Shown here in pieces: positions 58,584 through 64,000 of a stretch of 64,000 bases of DNA. The notes beneath the pieces were generated by a model, which saw only the letters and a program-made list of their open reading frames with translations, did no database searches and was not told where the DNA came from. Made by a program: the position numbers and the translations under genes. The number at the start of each line of letters is the position of its first letter. Position 1 is the stretch's first letter. This DNA comes from Sanderia malayensis (taxonomy: Eukaryota > Cnidaria > Scyphozoa > Semaeostomeae > Pelagiidae). Location of the stretch: NCBI GenBank assembly GCA_013076295.1, contig RQOL01000702.1, forward strand, positions 1 to 64,000. Reading direction: 5' to 3'.

Positions 58584-58936
58584 GCGATTTTCCAAAAAAT
58601 TGTTGGAAAATGGGGAAATATATTCAAACTAGGTGATTTCCACCAGGCAAGATGTTATTAAGGAAACTTTAAATTTGAATAGTGTTACGATGTGAAATCT
58701 TTTTGTTTTCCATAAAAACATTAAGATTGTTAGAAATAACAGAGTCCTTCTATAAATGATACATGCTGTGATGGCGAGTGGTTAAGGCGTTTGACTTGAA
58801 ATCAAATGGAATATCCCCTCACAGGTTTAAATCCTGTTCACAGCGATTTTGCTAGCCATGTTACTTTGATGTGGAAAATCATTGTTCTTTTAGATAATAT
58901 CACCAGGAAGAGATATTTATACACACAACAATAATA
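58584..58936 (-). repeat. Truncated 598-bp tRNA-Ser unit, inverted
   Basis: Complement of the left-hand unit from the GTGATATTATTGTTG start to the GGTGGAAATCACC region, then lost. A TTCCAAAAAATTGTTGGAAA inverted repeat sits at the break. Confidence 0.85.
58765..58845 (+). tRNA. tRNA-Ser(UGA)-like, copy 4, probably degraded
   Basis: 81 nt. Acceptor stem GCTGTGA/TCACAGC and anticodon loop CTTGAAA (UGA) are kept. The A box has lost one C (TGGCGAGTGG instead of TGGCCGAGTGG) and the B box reads GGTTTAAATCC, lacking C56, the same B-box change as copy 1. Shared damage suggests it derives from the copy-1 lineage before inversion. It is likely non-functional. Confidence 0.78.
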
Positions 58937-59036
58937 TCACTAGGGGTCATCACTCGCTTCGCTCGTTCGACCCAGCCCGTCAAGTAAAAAAAGCTTAATC
59001 TGGTTGGCGCACTTCGTGCGCTGCATTCGCTTCGCT
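58937..59036 (-). repeat. Hybrid hairpin module, inverted
   Basis: CACTCGCTTCGCTCGTTCGA, AAAAAAAGCTTAATCTGGTT, then GGCGCACTTCGTGCGCTGC: a type I tail fused to the satellite-type core, the complement of 6,816-6,903. Confidence 0.8.
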
Positions 59037-59971
59037 TATACATCTTTCAACCCCACGTATAATGGGATAGCTCGCTGCGCTCGCCTGTCTATCTATTATC
59101 AAGAAACATTGACTGATAGGGCGCACTTCGTGCGCTGCATTCGCTTCGCTCATACCCCTTTCAACCCCACTTACAATGAGTTAGCTCGCTGCCCTCGCCT
59201 GTCTATCTATTATAAAGAAACAATCATTGGTAGGGCGCACTTCGTGCACTGCATTCGCTTCGCTCATGCCTCTTTCAACCCCACGTACAGGGGGTTAGCT
59301 CGCTGCGCTCGCCTGTCTACCTGTTATCAAGAAACATTGACTGCTAGGGCGCACTTCGAGTGCTGCATTCGCTTCGCTCATGCCTCTTTCAACCCCACGT
59401 ACAATGGGTTAGCTCTCTGCGCTCGCCTGTCTATCTATTATAAAAAAAACGTTGGCTCATAGGGCGCACTTCGTGCACTGCATTCGCTTCACTCATGCCT
59501 CTTTCAACCCCACGTACAATGGGTTAGCTCGCTGCGCTCGCCTGTCTATCTTCTATCAAGAAACATTGACTGATAGGGTGCACTCCGTGCGCTGCATTCG
59601 CTTCACTCATGCCTCTTTCAACTCCACGTACAATGGGTTAGCTCGCTGCGCTCGCATGTCTATCTATTATCAAGAAACATTGACTGATAGGGCGCACTTC
59701 GTGCGCTGCATTTGCTTCGCTCATGCCTCTTTCAACTCCACGTACAATGGGTTAGCTCGCCTGTCTATCCATTATGAAGAAACATTGGCTGATAGGGGGC
59801 ACTTCGTGCGCTGCATTCGTTTCGCTCATGCCTCTTTCAACCCCACGTACAATGGGTTAGCTCGCTGCGCTCGCCTGTCTACTTATTATCAAGAAACATT
59901 GACTGATAGGGGGCACTTCGTGCGCTGCATTCGCTTCGCTCATGCCTCTGCCTACTCCTCTTGCAACAGTT
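58991..59971 (-). repeat. 114-bp GC-hairpin satellite, inverted array 5 (about 8-9 units)
   Basis: Same unit, ending CTCATGCCTCTGCCTACTCC and TCTTGCAACAGTTT, the complement of the linker at 9,296-9,320. Confidence 0.95.
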
Positions 59972-60752
59972 TGGCTCGCTTCGCTCGCCTGATAACCCCT
60001 TATCATAATTTGTTTGTTAAAACTTTGGGCTTGTTTACATTAGGCCTAAGCGTTGCAAGCATGCCGAAGCAACAATGGCGGTCGTACAAAAACTAAAACT
60101 ATCTCACTCAAAAAACAAAACAAAGCTATCACCTGTGTTCTCAATTGTCTCCTGTAATTTTCCAGAGGTTTCTCAAACAATTAGCAAGGCTTTACAAACA
60201 TAATTCAGGTCGTAAAACATTTTGAAAGGCGCGCAGTTATCCTTTGCGTTGAAAACAAAAACAAGCGTCTTCTCCGAAAGTACCTGCTGTTCAACCCGAG
60301 GGCTAATTTGCATGATAACGAAAAACGCGTGACTTTTCACGTGAAGCCACGAACGAGCCAATCAAATTGCAGGAAAAGCCGAAACGGATCACGTGAAGAG
60401 CTAATACTCTTTTCGAAAATGGAGTTCGCGACGCGAATTTGGAAGTTTCGCCAGCGTAAACCGTCGTTTTTTCGTGATAGCACAATTAGTGGAACAATTA
60501 ATGGAATAACTCAAAAATTCTTTTAAAATAGGCTTGCAAAAATAGATAACTTTTGCCTACTACAGAAACGGAGCCTTTCCATGCAAGTGTCAACCTTTTG
60601 CGACCCCATTGAAAAATGCCTTATTGATCACCGATTCGCTGTTTCGTCCCATTGCTTTTAGGCATTCGACCTATTGTTTCGGGTCGAATCTATTGTTTTA
60701 GGCAGAGTTTCGCCACCGTCACGTGACATCACAGAATAGTAATATTAGACTA
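59972..60752 (-). repeat. Module M-prime, inverted copy with complete 5' head
   Basis: Complement of 8,564-9,295. At its 5' side (right) it continues through GAAACTCTGCC, GTCACGTGACGGTGGCG and GGCTAGTCTAATATTACT into a type II hairpin head. This shows M-prime has the same front architecture as M: type II head, GGCTAGTCT, then a TCACGTGAC box. A 72-codon plus-strand frame at 60,308-60,526 is kept from the left copy with a few substitutions but has no known domain. Confidence 0.8.
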
Positions 60753-61067
60753 GCCGGGGGCCCGGTCGCTACGCTCCCTCCCCGGAGCCCCCAAGCAACA
60801 AAAGTTTAATGTGGTTGGCGCGCTTCGCGCGCTGCATTCGCTCCCGCTCATGCCCATACATACATACATACATACATACCTACATACATGCATACCTACA
60901 TACCTACATACATACATACATACATACATACATACATACATACATACATACATACCTACATACATGGGCCGGGTTCGTCGCTTCGCTCCCTCCCCAGAGC
61001 CTGTCAAGTAGACAAAGCTTAATCTGGTTGGCGCGCTTCACGCGCTGCATTCGCTGCCGCTCATGCC
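60753..61067 (-). repeat. Hairpin modules II and I, inverted
   Basis: Type II at 60,753-60,855, simple repeat (TACA)n at 60,856-60,962, type I at 60,963-61,067 with the CTTCACGCGC stem change, then a few minisatellite units to 61,100. Confidence 0.88.
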
Positions 61068-61100
61068 GATACATACATACATACCCTACAATACATACCC

Positions 61101-61300
61101 TTTACTGTGATCAGCGCAATGCAGCGATCATTTTGATACCAATTTGCACCCTTATTGACCACCCAAAAAAAAGCCTTTGTGTTCACAACGAAATTCCTTT
61201 GATCCCATTATTTTTTCGAACGTCGATTGTTCAAGAAACAATAGGTCATTGTTCACAGTCGGCGGGTCACGTGTCGACGTAGATTATATAATAGAGACTG
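61101..61300 (-). repeat. Module M, copy 7, 5' fragment
   Basis: Complement of M copy 1 from GGCTAGTCT-adjacent DNA to GCGCTGATCACAGTAAAG. It matches 25,580-25,780 closely and is cut where minisatellite units begin. Confidence 0.82.
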
Positions 61301-61780
61301 GCCGGGGGCCCGGTCGCTACGCTCCCTCCCCGGAGCCCCTTAAGTAACAAAAGTTTAATGTGGTTGGCGCGCTTCGCGCGCTGCATTCCTCTGCTCATGC
61401 CCATACATACATACATACATACATACATACATACATACCTACATACATACATGCATACATACATACATACATACATACATACATACATACATGAGCCGGG
61501 TTCGGTCGCTTCGCTCCCTCCCCGGAGCCCAGCAAGTAAACAAAGCTTAATCTGGTTGGCGCGCTCCGCGCGCTGCATTCGCTGCCGCTCATGCCCATAT
61601 ATACATACATACATAGATACATACATACATACATACCTACATACATACATACATACATACATACATACATACATACATGAGCCGGGTTCGGTCGCTTCGC
61701 TCCCTCCCCGGAGCCCGTCAAGTAAACAAAGCTTAATCTGGTTGGCGCGCTTCGCGCGCTGCATTCGCTACCGCTCATCC
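61301..61780 (-). repeat. Hairpin modules II-I-I in (TACA)n, inverted twin of the left end
   Basis: Type II at 61,301-61,402 with a damaged start (CATTCCTCTGCTCATG). Type I lies at 61,493-61,596 and 61,679-61,780, with simple repeats between. Read on the minus strand, the order I-I-II-M matches 523-1,058. Confidence 0.9.
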
Positions 61781-64000
61781 CTACAATACATACCTACAAT
61801 ACATACCCTACAATACATACCCTACAATACATACCCTACAATACATACCCTACATAAACATACTCCTACAATACATACCCTATAATACATACCTACAATA
61901 AATACCCTACAATACATACCCTACAATACATACCCTACAATACATACCCTACATACCCTACAACATACCCTACAATACATACCCTATAATACATACCCTA
62001 AATAATATAATACATACCTAAATAATACCTTAAATACCCTACAATAAATACCCTACAATACATACCCTAATAAATAAATACATTACCTCTAATCCCAATA
62101 CATACCCTACATATACATACCCTACAATACTACTAAAATACCACTAAATAAACCCTAAATACATACCCTACAATACATACCCCTACAATACATACCCTAC
62201 AATACATACCCCACAATACATACCCTACAATACATACCCTACAATACATACCTACAATACATACCTACAATACATACCCTACAATACATACCCTACAATA
62301 AATACCTTACAATACAACCCTACAATACATACCCTACAATACATACCCTACATACATACCCTACAATACATACCCTACAATACATACCCTATAATACATA
62401 CCCTACAATAAATACCCTACAATACATACCCTACAATAAATACACTACCATACATACCCTACAATACATACCCTACAAATACATACTAATACATACCCTA
62501 CAATACATACCCTACAATACATACCCTACAATACATACCCTACAATACATACCCTACAATACATACCTATACATACATACCCTACAATAATACCCTACAA
62601 TACATACCCTACAATAATACCCTACAATAAATACCTTACAATAAATACCCTACAATACATACCCTACAAACATACCCTACAAACATACCCTACAATACAT
62701 ACCCTACAATACATACCCTACAATACATACCCTACAATACATACACTACATACATACCCTACAATACATACCCTACAATAAATACCTACAATACATACCC
62801 TACAATACATACCCTACAAACATACCCTACATACATACCCTACAATACATACCCTACAATACATACCCTATAATACATACCCTACAATAAATACCCTAAA
62901 TACATACCCTACAATAAATACCTACAAATATACCCTACAATACATACCCTAAATACATACCCTACAATACATACCCACATACATACCCTACATAACATAC
63001 CCTACAATACATACCCTACAATAATACCCTACAATAAATACCTTACAATAAATACCCTACAATACATACCCTACAATACATACCCTACAATACATACCCA
63101 CAATACATACCCTACAATACATACCCTACAATACATACCCTACAATAAATACCTACAATACATACCCTACAATAAATACCCTACAATACATACCCTACAA
63201 TACATACCCTACAATACATACCCTACAATACATACCCTACAATACATACCCTACGATACATACCCTACAATAACATACCCTACAATAAATACCCTACAAT
63301 ACATACCCTACGATGCATACCTACAATACATACCCTACAATACATACCCTACAATACATACCCTACAATACATACCCTACAATACATACCCTACAATACA
63401 TACTACCAATACATACCCTACAATACATACCGTACAATAATACCTTACAATACATACCCTACAATACATACCCTACAATACATACCCTACGATAAACATA
63501 CCCTACAATACATACCCTACAATACATACCCTATAATACATACCCTACAATAAATACCCTACATAAATACCTTACAATAAATACCCTACAATACATACCC
63601 TACAATACATACCCTACAATACATACCCACGATACATACCCTACAATACATACCCTACAATACATACCCTACATACATACCTACATACATACCCTACAAT
63701 ACATACCCTACATAAATACCTTACAATACATACCCTACAATACATACCCTACAATACATACCCTACGATACATACCCTACAAACATACCCTACAATACAT
63801 ACCCTATAATACATACCCTACAATAAATACCCTACAATACATACCCTACAATAAATACACACATACATACCCTACAATACATACCCTACAATAAATACTA
63901 TACAATACATACCCTACAATACATACCTACAATACATACCCTACGATACATACCCTACAATACATACCCTACAATACATACCCTATAATACATACCCTAC
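61781..64000 (-). repeat. 14-bp minisatellite, right-end array
   Basis: Unit TACCCTACAATACA, about 155 units, with many broken units between 61,980 and 62,170. It continues past the window end. No gene is seen. Confidence 0.95.

Overview
This is a repeat-dominated stretch of a eukaryotic nuclear genome. It is most likely a marine-invertebrate-like animal, but the sequence alone does not fix the species. Evidence for a eukaryotic nucleus: spliceosomal GT..AG introns inside a Helitron rolling-circle transposon, class II tRNA-Ser genes with internal A and B boxes, long minisatellites, and no bacterial operon structure. I see no ordinary single-copy host gene. A 100-N assembly gap lies at 48,793-48,892.

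Layout, left half. 1-513 is a 14-bp minisatellite (GTAGGGTATGTATT). 523-1,058 holds three ~105-bp hairpin modules set in (GTAT)n. 1,125-6,849 is a 114-bp GC-hairpin satellite. 6,850-8,563 holds ~598-bp tandem units, each with a tRNA-Ser(UGA). 8,564-9,295 is a non-coding module called M-prime here, and the 114-bp satellite resumes to 13,549. A giant inverted-repeat (foldback) element of 11.28 kb, 13,550-24,832, interrupts that satellite. It has perfect terminal ends, a short target-site duplication, a small C2H2 zinc-finger gene in each arm and a 63-bp minisatellite filling the interior. The satellite picks up again at 24,833.

Layout, middle. 25,508-40,080 repeats a higher-order cassette: 14-bp minisatellite, (GTAT)n, hairpin type I, (GTAT)n, hairpin type II, ~1-kb module M, minisatellite. 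Two Helitron copies sit in it. Copy A (about 30,730-34,618) is cut off. Copy B (about 40,085-48,792) carries the whole RepHel protein: N-terminal Pro/Gln-rich exons, CxxC region, HUH/Y2 Rep and PIF1-like helicase. It is split by many 1-nt frameshifts.

Layout, right half. After the gap every module runs in the opposite orientation: a partial M, hairpins, ~8 kb of minisatellite, 114-bp satellite, one tRNA-Ser, M-prime, and hairpin modules I/I/II that mirror the left end, then minisatellite to the window end.

How it fits together. The satellites and modules share one GC-rich double-hairpin core (GCATGAGCG...GCGCC), and several junctions between unrelated repeats fall at or inside that core. The region looks built by transposition (Helitron, foldback) plus repeated recombination at short palindromes. 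Most long open frames are by-products of repeat units whose length is, or multiplies to, a multiple of three. Scattered homopolymer indels suggest residual long-read error, real decay, or both.
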